This document shows, one piece after another, positions 17,941-26,249 of a stretch of 64,000 nucleotides of DNA (within the stretch, counting starts at the first letter, position 1; each line of letters starts with the position of its first letter). The DNA comes from Aquimarina latercula DSM 2041 (GTDB taxonomy: Bacteria > Bacteroidota > Bacteroidia > Flavobacteriales > Flavobacteriaceae), in the NCBI RefSeq assembly GCF_000430645.1, contig NZ_AUMK01000003.1, positions 372,001-436,000 on the forward strand. Reading direction: 5' to 3'. Under the pieces are notes generated by a model. It ran no database searches. It was not told the origin of the DNA and worked only from the letters and a program-made list of their open reading frames with translations. Position numbers and translations under genes: made by a program.

Positions 17941-17986
17941 TATAAGGTAATAATCGAATATATATTCGATTATTACCTTATATTTG
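17941..17986 (+). promoter_or_regulatory. 42-bp perfect palindrome overlapping the TetR promoter
   Basis: Bases 17941-17982 are a perfect palindrome; each half begins TATAAGGTAATAATCG and the centre is ATATAT. Its last four bases form the start of the -7 box TATATTTG (17979-17986), and the GTG start codon of the TetR gene follows four bases later. This is the expected layout of an autoregulatory operator. There is no T-run after it, so it is not a terminator. Confidence 0.85.
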
Positions 17987-17990
17987 CATT

Positions 17991-18563
17991 GTGAGAGTAA
18001 AAGATGAGCATAAACGAGAGGCAATTATAGCACACACCTTGGATATTGTTTCCGAAAAGGGATTTGCTGGTATAAAAATGTCTACGTTGGCTAACAGAAT
18101 TGGTATTTCGGTCTCCACATTGTATGTCTATTATAAAAACAAAGATGATCTTATAGTATCCATAGCAAGCGAGTTAATAACTAATATTACTAAAAATAGT
18201 GTTCAAGATATTACAGAGGATGTACCTTTTAAACTTAGAATGAAAGCTGTTTGGTTATACTGGATTAATTTTAGTATAAATCACAGTAAAGAGATGAATT
18301 TTATAACACAAGTAAAAAAGTCGCCGTACTATGAAAAAATTCCAACGGCAATAATAGAAACCAAAAACAGAATTGGAACGAATTTATTTGAGTTAGGTAA
18401 GAAAGAAGGACTTATTAGGGATATTGATAATGAAGTTTTGGAAGCTACAATTGGAGCACTGTTATATGAAACTGTTAACCTAATTATAAATAAGAAAATA
18501 CAGTTAAATAAAAAGGACACGGATATGATGTTTTCCTTTGTTTGGAATGCTATAAAAAGTTAA
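17991..18563 (+). CDS. TetR/AcrR-family repressor
   Basis: A 190-residue regulator with an N-terminal TetR helix-turn-helix (REAIIAHTLDIVSEKGFAGIKMSTLANRIGISVSTLYVYYKNKDDL) and a helical ligand-binding domain. The start is GTG: the HTH begins almost at once and no ATG precedes it. With the -7 box only four bases upstream, the message is probably leaderless. It likely represses itself through the overlapping palindrome. The MBL hydrolase gene 105 bases downstream is the most likely target. Confidence 0.9.
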   Translation: MRVKDEHKREAIIAHTLDIVSEKGFAGIKMSTLANRIGISVSTLYVYYKNKDDLIVSIASELITNITKNSVQDITEDVPFKLRMKAVWLYWINFSINHSKEMNFITQVKKSPYYEKIPTAIIETKNRIGTNLFELGKKEGLIRDIDNEVLEATIGALLYETVNLIINKKIQLNKKDTDMMFSFVWNAIKS

Positions 18564-18667
18564 TTTTTTTTGTTCATAAAAGAATATTTATTCGATTATA
18601 AAGAATCTTTTACATACTTAAAAATTAAATATCCAGCTAATGAAAGATAAGAATCTTAAAACAACTA

Positions 18668-19810
18668 ATGAAAAATAATTTTTTTAAATATTTAAAACGA
18701 ATGATTGCAGGTATAGGAATTCTTGTTGGCATAGTGCTACTAATAGCTATTTTGTTTATTAATTTAAGTCCTGAGTTTGGAGGTAAGGCAACAGATGAGC
18801 AACGAGATTCATATACTTCTTCAAAAAATTATAAGGATGGAAAATTTATAAACACTAATGAGGTAAAGCTAGATATGAGTCTAAGTGATATGGGTAAGAG
18901 TCTTATTGGATATTTAAAATCTCAACCGAATACAGTACCCAATGATAATTTACCTATTAAAGAAGTGGATTCTTTGGATATTGTAGAGTTTAAAAAAGAG
19001 TCGAGTCTTATTTGGTTTGGCCATTCGTCATTTTTGTTACAGGTTAATCATAAAAACATATTGATAGATCCTATGCTTGGAAATGTACCAGCACCACATC
19101 CTATGTTAGGAGGAAAACGTTTTAGTAAAAGCCTTCCGATAGAAATAGAAAAAATGCCTAAAATAGATGCTGTTCTTATTTCTCACGATCATTATGATCA
19201 TTTAGATTATGGTTCTATTCAGAAACTAAAAGATAAAGTAACTATGTTTTACACACCATTAGGAGTTGGGGCTCATCTACAAAAATGGGGAATAGAAAAG
19301 GAACGAATTATAGAATTAGATTGGTGGGAAGAAATTATGTATGAAGAAATAAAATTCATATGTACACCTGCACAACATTTTTCTGGGAGGGGCCTAACTG
19401 ATAGAGCAAAAACATTGTGGAGTTCTTGGATAATTCAATCGGATAAAGAAAATATCTTTTTTAGTGGTGATAGTGGATATGCGGATCATTTTAAAAAGAT
19501 AGGTGAGAAGTATGGCCCATTCGATTTTGCTATGATAGAATGTGGTCAGTACAACGAAATGTGGCCAGATATACATATGTTCCCAGAAGAGACTGCACAA
19601 GCGGGATTAGATGTTAGGGCAAAAGTAATAATGCCAATTCATTGGGGTGGTTTTAAGTTGGCAATGCATACTTGGAAAGATCCTATAGAACGAGTTAGTA
19701 AGAAATCTAAAGAATTGAATATCAGTATTATTACTCCAATGATTGGAGAATCAATTTTTCTAAAAGAAAACAACAATCTGAAAAAATCTTGGTGGGAAAA
19801 TATTGAGTAA
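18668..19810 (+). CDS. MBL-fold metal hydrolase, NAPE-PLD-like
   Basis: A 380-residue protein with an N-terminal membrane segment (about 10-33) and a metallo-beta-lactamase domain. The metal site HxHxDH is seen in LISHDHYDHLDYGS. Other ligands are in TPAQHFSGRG, FFSGDSGY and IMPIHWGG. The pattern WFGHSSFLLQV...LIDPMLGN matches the NAPE-PLD/UlaG-like branch that cleaves phosphodiester or lactone bonds. It is a paralogue of the hydrolase encoded from 50484. It follows the TetR gene and is probably under its control. Confidence 0.85.
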   Translation: MKNNFFKYLKRMIAGIGILVGIVLLIAILFINLSPEFGGKATDEQRDSYTSSKNYKDGKFINTNEVKLDMSLSDMGKSLIGYLKSQPNTVPNDNLPIKEVDSLDIVEFKKESSLIWFGHSSFLLQVNHKNILIDPMLGNVPAPHPMLGGKRFSKSLPIEIEKMPKIDAVLISHDHYDHLDYGSIQKLKDKVTMFYTPLGVGAHLQKWGIEKERIIELDWWEEIMYEEIKFICTPAQHFSGRGLTDRAKTLWSSWIIQSDKENIFFSGDSGYADHFKKIGEKYGPFDFAMIECGQYNEMWPDIHMFPEETAQAGLDVRAKVIMPIHWGGFKLAMHTWKDPIERVSKKSKELNISIITPMIGESIFLKENNNLKKSWWENIE

Positions 19811-19826
19811 ATACTATAATTGAGTG

Positions 19827-20438
19827 TTATACAGATATTTTTTTAGAATACTCCATAAAACTATTTTCAAAACGCTTTAGTTTAGGATCAAGCTTTTCTG
19901 AATATAAGACGAATTGACATTTTTTAATACCACGAGTAATAGAAAGGAGTGCAGTATACGCTGCATTTTCAGTCAAAAAACCTGCATCATCAACACTAAA
20001 TATTTTTAATTGCGAAACACTTAATCCGTTAGCTAATAGCAACTTATTTAGTGTTACGGGTGTCGAAATAAGGATATCAAGTCCTTCGAATATTTCTGAT
20101 TTTTGAAGATCAATATGTAATTCCTCGTGACTTAAATATACTCGTAAAGAGTTATGCTTGGTATATTTTAAGAACAAATCATACAATTCTGTGGCTTTTT
20201 CTTTGTTTTTTACAAGCACGATTGCTCTAGGTGCATTACCAACAGCAGTACATTTTAGTTTATGTAAAATAGTAAGAATAAGTGTAGTCGTTTTACCTAT
20301 ATCCGTTGGACCACTGCAAAATACATTAGCGCCACTTTTTATTACAGGAATAGCTTTAGTTTGAAAAGGTGTCGGCAAAGTTATATCTAAGTCCGAGAGC
20401 TTTTCCTGTATATCAGCGTGTAATTTTTTAAAAGGCAT
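19827..20438 (-). CDS. Degenerate single-domain DEAD-box-like protein
   Basis: A 203-residue protein equal to RecA domain 1 of a DEAD-box helicase. The Q-motif region (LPTPFQTKAIPVI) is intact. Walker A is GPTDIGKT (43-50), with Asp where the first Gly of GxGKT belongs. Motif II is VDDAG (149-153) instead of VDEAD, and motif III SAT is absent. Domain 2, needed for unwinding, is missing. The frame is clean, so this looks like a retained protein with altered function (RNA binding or helicase regulation) rather than fresh decay. Its own TAnnTTTG promoter lies upstream. Confidence 0.75.
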   Translation of the reverse strand: MPFKKLHADIQEKLSDLDITLPTPFQTKAIPVIKSGANVFCSGPTDIGKTTTLILTILHKLKCTAVGNAPRAIVLVKNKEKATELYDLFLKYTKHNSLRVYLSHEELHIDLQKSEIFEGLDILISTPVTLNKLLLANGLSVSQLKIFSVDDAGFLTENAAYTALLSITRGIKKCQFVLYSEKLDPKLKRFENSFMEYSKKISV

Positions 20439-20476
20439 AGAATTATAAGAGATATCTTTTTAATATAATTTCTCGA

Positions 20477-20484
20477 CAAATATA
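20477..20484 (-). promoter_or_regulatory. Promoter -7 element of the DEAD-like gene
   Basis: TATATTTG on the minus strand, 38 bases before the start codon of the degenerate DEAD-box gene. Confidence 0.5.
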
Positions 20485-20591
20485 CTACCAACAAATCGAA
20501 TAAATTAATATTATTACCTGAACTGTGGACTGGTTTCCAAATAGCTATAACTGAGAATTTACAATAAAGATAGTGTAGATGCTAAAATCCT

Positions 20592-20653
20592 CGTTTTTTA
20601 CTAAAATCACAAGTGTTTTTACTAATTAGAGCTTTTTTATCTAACTATATTTG
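20592..20653 (+). promoter_or_regulatory. AraC operator (two 21-bp-spaced repeats) and promoter
   Basis: TTTTTACTAA occurs at 20595-20604 and 20616-20625, a period of exactly 21 bp. The second copy sits 20 bp before a -7 box TATATTTG (20646-20653), taking the place of the -33 element. The same arrangement precedes the gene at 21694. It points to autoregulation by the AraC protein encoded just downstream. Confidence 0.75.
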
Positions 20654-20736
20654 TTTTACAAAATGAGTAAAACGCTAATTTCGAAATGTTTGATTTTTAA
20701 ATTAGTTGTAATGCAAAAATTATAGTTAGTAAAATA

Positions 20737-21591
20737 ATGCCTAGAACTATATTCCAAAATATTGTAATTCAAAAATTTGAGGAAGCAACATCTTTAGCTT
20801 TTTGTAAATACACTCCCATACGTTTTTTCGAAATTCTACATATAGAAAAGGGTGCAGGAACTATTGTTATCAATAATCACAAAGTTAAGTATAGTGATAA
20901 TCAACTATTCATCTTAATACCTAGTGATCAATATAATTTAGAAATTGAAACCCCGACAACAGTTTCTGCTGTAAAATTTCTAAATAGTTTTTTTAGTAGC
21001 TCTAGCTTAGAAGAAAATGAATTACAACGAAAAGAGTGGTTTAGAAGAATAGAAATAATTTTACATAGTGCAGATAGAACATCTAATTTAAGGCTAAAGT
21101 TCAATACTGATCAATATAGTTTAAACTCTTTGTTTTCAGTATTGTGCAATGAATATAATGATGAGAATTTAAAAAATGAAGTCGTACTAAAATCAACGAT
21201 GCATACTATTTTACATATTATTTCTAGAAATGTAAATTTTATATCTTCAAAAATGTCTAGTTCTAAAATTCAGGACATTATTAATTATATCCATAGTAAT
21301 ATTCATGATTCTGAAAAACTAACAAAAAAGGAATTAGCAAATCAATTTCATATTTCAGAAAATTACATTAGTCAATATTTTAAAAATAAAATGAATATTG
21401 GTTTAAAGAAATACATTCTTAATTACAAATTGAAATTAGCAGAAACTCGCTTAAAATATACAGATTTAACAGTTACAGAAATTTCTCAAGAATTGGGTTT
21501 TACTGATAGCAGTCACTTAGATAAAACCTTTCTATCTTATAAAGGAATAACGGCAAAAAAATATAAAGCTAGTTTGAGTACTACCCTATAA
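20737..21591 (+). CDS. AraC-family regulator with cupin-like sensor domain
   Basis: A 284-residue soluble regulator. The N-terminal half has an AraC-type sugar/cupin fold (RFFEILHIEKGAGTIVINNHKVKYSDNQLFILIPSDQ). The C-terminal 100 residues hold two HTHs (LTKKELANQFHISENYISQYFKNK and LTVTEISQELGFTDSSHLDKTFLSYKGITAKKYK). It lies upstream of a three-gene set on the same strand, and both promoters carry the same repeat pair, so it is very probably the activator of that set. The ligand is unknown. Confidence 0.88.
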   Translation: MPRTIFQNIVIQKFEEATSLAFCKYTPIRFFEILHIEKGAGTIVINNHKVKYSDNQLFILIPSDQYNLEIETPTTVSAVKFLNSFFSSSSLEENELQRKEWFRRIEIILHSADRTSNLRLKFNTDQYSLNSLFSVLCNEYNDENLKNEVVLKSTMHTILHIISRNVNFISSKMSSSKIQDIINYIHSNIHDSEKLTKKELANQFHISENYISQYFKNKMNIGLKKYILNYKLKLAETRLKYTDLTVTEISQELGFTDSSHLDKTFLSYKGITAKKYKASLSTTL

Positions 21592-21606
21592 TTATAGATT
21601 CCTCAT

Positions 21607-21666
21607 TTTTTACTAAATCATCTTTTTTTCTTACTAAATCTAGGCTCTAGACTCAGCGTAAATTTG
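21607..21666 (+). promoter_or_regulatory. Second AraC operator (21-bp-spaced repeats) and promoter
   Basis: TTACTAA occurs at 21610-21616 and 21631-21637, again a 21-bp period, within TTTTTTACTAAATC and TTTCTTACTAAATC. The -7 box TAAATTTG (21659-21666) follows 21 bp after the second copy. The geometry copies that of the AraC gene's own promoter. Confidence 0.75.
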
Positions 21667-21693
21667 AATTATAATTCATAAACAATAGTTATA

Positions 21694-22029
21694 ATGAAAA
21701 ATTCACAAGAAGTATTTGAGAGCCATATGAGGGCTGTTGACACATTAGAACCTTCTAAAGTAGCTGAAGATTATACGGATGATGCAATCTTCATTACGCC
21801 GGAAAAAACGTATAAAGGAAAACAAGCAATTTTCGATTTTTATAAAGAGTTCCTTCCAAATTTTGATGGTTTTAAGTTTAAAATTATCAAACAAGAAGTC
21901 CACGATAATGTAGTGTATTTCGTTTGGAACGGAAAAAACACACATCTAGATATACAACTTGCTACAGACACTTATATCATCGATAATGGAAAAATAAAGC
22001 AACACACATTTGCCGCAATTAATAATTAA
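21694..22029 (+). CDS. SnoaL/NTF2-like protein, AraC-controlled set
   Basis: A 111-residue cytoplasmic protein of the SnoaL-like NTF2 superfamily: SHMRAVDTLEPSKVAEDYTDDAIFITPEKTYKGKQAIFDFYKEF is the classic start, and VYFVWNGKN...TDTYIIDNGKIKQHTF the end. Members are isomerases, dehydratases or ligand-binding proteins. It is the first gene after the second AraC operator, and the hydratase gene starts 20 bases later, so both are on one transcript. Confidence 0.82.
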   Translation: MKNSQEVFESHMRAVDTLEPSKVAEDYTDDAIFITPEKTYKGKQAIFDFYKEFLPNFDGFKFKIIKQEVHDNVVYFVWNGKNTHLDIQLATDTYIIDNGKIKQHTFAAINN

Positions 22030-22049
22030 CACTTTTAAATATACACACA

Positions 22050-22901
22050 ATGGACTACAAAAATTTTCAAACATTCACAGCAGAACAAAAAGGTGGAATT
22101 TTAACAGTAGATATCAACTTTGGACCTGTAAACGTACAAGGACAAGAAATGTTAGCGGACTTAAGCAGTTTATGTCTTCGTTTAGAACGAGATAGAAGTG
22201 TAAAAGTAGTTGTTTTTCAATCTTCTAATCCAGGATATTGGGTATGTCACTATGATACAAATCTCCTAAGGGATATGTCTGAAGAAGCTGTACCAAGAAA
22301 CGAAGTAAAACTACTTGATTTACAATCAGTATTAGAGCGATTAAGTAATGTGCCACAAGCTACTATAGCAAAAATAGAAGGTTTTGCACGTGGCGGTGGT
22401 CACGAGATGGCATTAGCTTTAGATATGCGTTTTGCAGCACGTGGCAAAGCAAAATTTATGCAAATGGAAGTAGGTATGGGGATTTTACCATGTGGTGGTG
22501 GAGCATCTCGTATGGCAAGACAAGCAGGATTGGGTAAAGCACTAGAAATTATTTTAGGAGCAAGAGATTGGGATGCAGACGAGGCAGAAAAATTTGGTAC
22601 AATCAATAAGGCTTTAGATGCAGATGAAATAGGAGCTTATGTAGATGCATTAGCAGAACGTATTTCTAAATTTCCAGCTGAATCTATCGAAGCTTGTAAA
22701 AGAGCTGTTTATGCTTCTATCGATTTACCTATCGCTGAAGCATTACATGAAGAAGCCTATCAATTGTTTCAAGCAACTAGCAAAACACCAGCAATAAAGC
22801 GATTTACAATTGCAGATGAAAATGGAGCACAATTTGACCACGATAATCAAAAGAACTGGGAAAATATGTTAATTGATTTACAGGAAATCCAAAGAGATTA
22901 A
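22050..22901 (+). CDS. Enoyl-CoA hydratase/isomerase-family protein
   Basis: A 283-residue crotonase-fold protein. The oxyanion-hole segments are visible as VVFQSSNPGYWVCHYD and IEGFARGGGHEMALALDMRFAA, and MGILPCGGGASRMARQAG lies where hydratase catalytic residues usually sit. There Cys-Gly-Gly replaces the usual proline-glycine-Gly. Crotonases hydrate, isomerise or cleave CoA thioesters. With an NTF2-like and a 2OG-oxygenase-like protein it may belong to a small degradation or modification pathway; the substrate is unknown. Confidence 0.85.
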   Translation: MDYKNFQTFTAEQKGGILTVDINFGPVNVQGQEMLADLSSLCLRLERDRSVKVVVFQSSNPGYWVCHYDTNLLRDMSEEAVPRNEVKLLDLQSVLERLSNVPQATIAKIEGFARGGGHEMALALDMRFAARGKAKFMQMEVGMGILPCGGGASRMARQAGLGKALEIILGARDWDADEAEKFGTINKALDADEIGAYVDALAERISKFPAESIEACKRAVYASIDLPIAEALHEEAYQLFQATSKTPAIKRFTIADENGAQFDHDNQKNWENMLIDLQEIQRD

Positions 22902-22925
22902 GAATTGATTTTATTCAATAATTAC

Positions 22926-22956
22926 AATGGATGCTCAAAAATACCGGGCATCCATT
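22926..22956 (+). other. Hairpin between hydratase and oxygenase genes
   Basis: Perfect 9-bp arms AATGGATGC and GCATCCATT with a 13-base loop, followed by A-rich rather than T-rich sequence. It could be an mRNA processing or attenuation point inside the transcript rather than a full terminator. Confidence 0.45.
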
Positions 22957-22975
22957 ATAAAAAAATAGTATTAAA

Positions 22976-23929
22976 ATGAAAAAAAATAATGCACTCGCAC
23001 AGGCTCGTGCGCTCACTCTACCATCTCGTGAAGCATCGTTAAAACGTGAAGTATCTGTTTCTCAATTTTGGAACAGCAACCGAAAATTGCTCGAAAATGC
23101 ATGGGCAGAATGGGAAATCGAAAATAAAGATCATTTACTTATTCCGGATGAAACATTACTCGACCCAAGCTTGCTACAAGCTATTAATGACGCGTGGGAA
23201 AACCCAGAAAAAGAAAATGTTGTTGCCGACTTATGGAAAGAAATTATTCCAGGTGTTTATTCTGCGCAATTTTTTAATCTTGATCGTTTAACAGAATTCC
23301 GTGATTATCTAGAAGCAGTGATAAATTCACAAATTCCTAAACGTCCACCATATGGTATCCAATTAAATCGTTATGGAATTATGCTTGACCCACGCTCCGA
23401 AGGACATCTCGCTGCACCTAATTTTCAGGCATTTTACAATGATATAATGAACCGTTATATGCGTCCGATTGCTCGTTTGTTATTAGGTACTTATGGTTAT
23501 GATAGCCAAACATTTGGTTTTTCCATTCAATACAACCCTGATAAAGATAAAGATTTGCATGCGCATACTGATGCTTCAGCTGCTACTTTGAATATCAATA
23601 TTAACTTAGCTGATGAAGAATTTACAGGTTCACAAGTTGATTTTCATGATAAAACTACTGGAAAAATTGTACAGACTATTTTTGAACCGGGTAAAGCAAT
23701 AATCCATCGTGGTGATGTCCCACACGCTACACACCCTATTACCAGTGGACAACGCAGCAATTTGGTTGTTTGGTTATATGGAGATCATATGCAGATCCCT
23801 AGAGGTAATACAAGCAGTTATGGTAATTCTGATAATTCGATATCTAAATTTGATGAACCAAAAAATATAACAGCTCATCAACGTTGGAGTATACCGGACG
23901 CACCCAAAGATACTTTTGCGCCATTTTAA
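22976..23929 (+). CDS. 2-oxoglutarate/Fe(II)-dependent oxygenase-like protein
   Basis: A 317-residue protein with a double-stranded beta-helix core. The iron ligands appear as His and Asp in DLHAHTDASAATLNINI and a distal His in GDVPHATHPITSGQRSNLVVWLYG, where Arg may hold 2-oxoglutarate. This resembles prolyl-4-hydroxylase-like oxygenases. There is no signal peptide. The start is relatively G+C-rich compared with neighbours (ALAQARALTLPSREA), a weak sign of transfer. It closes the AraC-controlled set. The hydroxylated substrate is unknown. Confidence 0.75.
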   Translation: MKKNNALAQARALTLPSREASLKREVSVSQFWNSNRKLLENAWAEWEIENKDHLLIPDETLLDPSLLQAINDAWENPEKENVVADLWKEIIPGVYSAQFFNLDRLTEFRDYLEAVINSQIPKRPPYGIQLNRYGIMLDPRSEGHLAAPNFQAFYNDIMNRYMRPIARLLLGTYGYDSQTFGFSIQYNPDKDKDLHAHTDASAATLNININLADEEFTGSQVDFHDKTTGKIVQTIFEPGKAIIHRGDVPHATHPITSGQRSNLVVWLYGDHMQIPRGNTSSYGNSDNSISKFDEPKNITAHQRWSIPDAPKDTFAPF

Positions 23930-24162
23930 AAAGTCTAGTTAATATCTACTTGTATCAAGCGCTATATTAAATTATCAAGTTATCGCAGAAAGGTATAGGA
24001 GTGAAGTGGAAGTATATCAAAAAAGGTTATTTTTTCTCGTAGTTTTCGTTTTTCTAGAACCATTTAGTTTTTCATTAGTTCACCTTATTGTTTGCTTTAT
24101 TATTATTTAGAAATTAATAACTAACTTGCTAGTAACTAATAAACTAATTAACTACCTAAACG

Positions 24163-26088
24163 ATGAAAAGTTTTTTAATAGCTTCTCTCGTCCTTTTTGT
24201 ATTATACGGATGTGAGCAAAAACAAAAAGCCCCAGACTCAACGCCAACAACGGATACTTTCGTCAAAATGACTAAAGCCGATAGTATTGTTAGCAGAACA
24301 TTCCCAGACCCTGATAGTCCTGATCCAAAAGTCATGCGGGTGTATGAAAAATTAAACTTTGGCAATGGATATAATAGCTCTACAGGACAAGAGTATTTCG
24401 GTGTTTTTGATTTTGATGGTATTGTTAAGGGAGCGGAAATATCGGCAGGAGCCAGAGGAAACACAGGACAAATTACGGTAGATCGTGTTAGCACACAAGA
24501 AGACTTAAAAGAATCATTAGATATATCTGCAAAGGCAGAGTTGGATTTTACCTTAGGTAATTGGAGCTCTCAAAATGAGCTTAAGGTCAATGTGCTTAAT
24601 GAAACAGAGTTTAGTAGTTTTTCTGATCATTTATTAATTAAGGCAGAATATGTAAATGAACCACTGGTCTTGATCCAACCGAAAATAAAACCAGCTCTCA
24701 TAGAATTGGCAAAAAATGATCCAGAAGCTTTTATACGCACCTGCGGTGATATGTTTGTTAGCAGAATTTATACGGGAGGTGAGTTATTTACCTTATATAC
24801 TATGCATACTCGTAATACTAGAGAAAAGGAAAAAGTTGATGTGTTTTTTAAAACTACAAATCAATACCTAGGCGTAAAAGTCAATGGAGAAATTAATGTG
24901 GAAAAGGTTAAAGAAAAACAAGAAAGTACAAAAAGTATTAATACTACAATTATTTCTAGAGGTGGTGGTCCAACACCTCGTGATCTAAATATAGAATCAT
25001 TTTTAGAATATGCTGCACAATTTAAAGAAGATGTAAGTGCAGACAAGCGCGCGGTTATTTTATATGTAGAAATGAGTCCATATGAAAGTATTGCAGGTTT
25101 TCCTGATATTGATTTTAGCCAAATTAGAGTTGTACAGCGAAAGGTTTTAGAAGATGCGGGACATCTACTAGCATTAGTTAAAGAAGCTAAAGGTAATATA
25201 GAATTTGTAAGAAATAATCCGGATTTGTTTTCCGAAGAGGATATCAATCAGTGTGATATTGAGGAAGATTTAGCTTCAAATTATGAATCATTATTACAAA
25301 GAATGATAAGAGATTGTCGAGAAGATCCAAATTCCTGCTATATAGACGATTTATCCATTTTTAGGGACTACGAAGGATTTAAACCTGACATCGAACTTCC
25401 TGAATGGGACGGAGAGACAACACCTCTACCATTGGCTACAGATCAAGGTTGGACAACCGTTTTTTCAAATACTCAAAATGATGCACTTATTTTGTCAATT
25501 CAGGGTGATATGGAAATAAAGAGAAATGATAAAACTACAGAAATAGATTGCAGGCAACCCACCCATAAAATAGATAAACGTTTGGTTTCTTATTATAACG
25601 AAAATGACACTTTCTGGAAATTTTTATTTGGTGGAGCGCATTATGTACCAGTTTATGAAGAATATACATATCCCTATTACCAAGTACAATATGTGAGTAA
25701 AGAAACAAACAAAATAATACAAACATTAAACTATAATGGACCGCTGAAGCCTATTAATGATGTAGAAATCAGAATACGATTAGTTAACCCAAACACGCGG
25801 TTATTATTTAAAAAAGGCAATAAATATGTTGCTGTAAGTCCAGATATTATAAATAAAATAGGTTACAAAGCTTCTTCTTTTTATAAAACTATCCGTTCTT
25901 GTCAGATGGCACTTCCAGTTTCTGCAGTTATTGCGGATGAAAATACAAAACCTAGAAAAGAAAAAAGAACTCCCAAAATGATGAGTTCAAATATGCAAAC
26001 AGTAGATAGAAATATTAACCGTCCTGCAGTAAAATTAATAGATGGCGTCTATCAATATGATTATTCTGAATATTGGAAAAATAACTAA
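24163..26088 (+). CDS. Large lipoprotein, MACPF-like pore-former candidate
   Basis: A 641-residue lipoprotein (lipobox LYGC). After a linker, several features recall the MACPF/perforin fold: LNFGNGYNSSTGQEY at the domain start, two amphipathic Ser/Thr-rich stretches (residues 115-155 and 235-275), and in the centre DPEAFIRTCGDMFVSRIYTGGELFTLY, which parallels the MACPF signature of a small-residue YGTHY-like strand followed by a GG hairpin. A later SRGGGPTPRD fits the GG segment after the second helical cluster. The C-terminal 230 residues are beta-rich and unrecognised. Bacteroidota MACPF lipoproteins can be antibacterial toxins; here that is inference only. Confidence 0.45.
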   Translation: MKSFLIASLVLFVLYGCEQKQKAPDSTPTTDTFVKMTKADSIVSRTFPDPDSPDPKVMRVYEKLNFGNGYNSSTGQEYFGVFDFDGIVKGAEISAGARGNTGQITVDRVSTQEDLKESLDISAKAELDFTLGNWSSQNELKVNVLNETEFSSFSDHLLIKAEYVNEPLVLIQPKIKPALIELAKNDPEAFIRTCGDMFVSRIYTGGELFTLYTMHTRNTREKEKVDVFFKTTNQYLGVKVNGEINVEKVKEKQESTKSINTTIISRGGGPTPRDLNIESFLEYAAQFKEDVSADKRAVILYVEMSPYESIAGFPDIDFSQIRVVQRKVLEDAGHLLALVKEAKGNIEFVRNNPDLFSEEDINQCDIEEDLASNYESLLQRMIRDCREDPNSCYIDDLSIFRDYEGFKPDIELPEWDGETTPLPLATDQGWTTVFSNTQNDALILSIQGDMEIKRNDKTTEIDCRQPTHKIDKRLVSYYNENDTFWKFLFGGAHYVPVYEEYTYPYYQVQYVSKETNKIIQTLNYNGPLKPINDVEIRIRLVNPNTRLLFKKGNKYVAVSPDIINKIGYKASSFYKTIRSCQMALPVSAVIADENTKPRKEKRTPKMMSSNMQTVDRNINRPAVKLIDGVYQYDYSEYWKNN

Positions 26089-26157
26089 TATTAAAGGTTC
26101 TTGTAAAGTTAAAAAGTATGATTTTTATATTAATAGAGTAACATCCATAAGAATAAA

Positions 26158-26188
26158 TAAAGGCAGCAATACTAAATTGCTGCCTTTA
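26158..26188. terminator. Bidirectional terminator between convergent genes
   Basis: Perfect 13-bp arms TAAAGGCAGCAAT and ATTGCTGCCTTTA with a 5-base loop, between the lipoprotein gene and the oppositely oriented LPMO gene. Confidence 0.8.
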
Positions 26189-26249
26189 TAAGTATATAAA
26201 ATGCTGTAATGAACATTAAGAACCTTACAGTAGGATTCTAATTTAACCC

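Noticed and set aside
17941..17982. Rho-independent terminator after the NTF2-like gene
   Set aside because: The palindrome is followed by a promoter box and a start codon, not by a T-run, and its stem is AT-rich; operator is the better explanation.
24156..24494. Minus-strand reading frame inside the large lipoprotein gene
   Set aside because: It is antisense to a gene with clear signal and domain features, and its protein has no recognisable family or start site.
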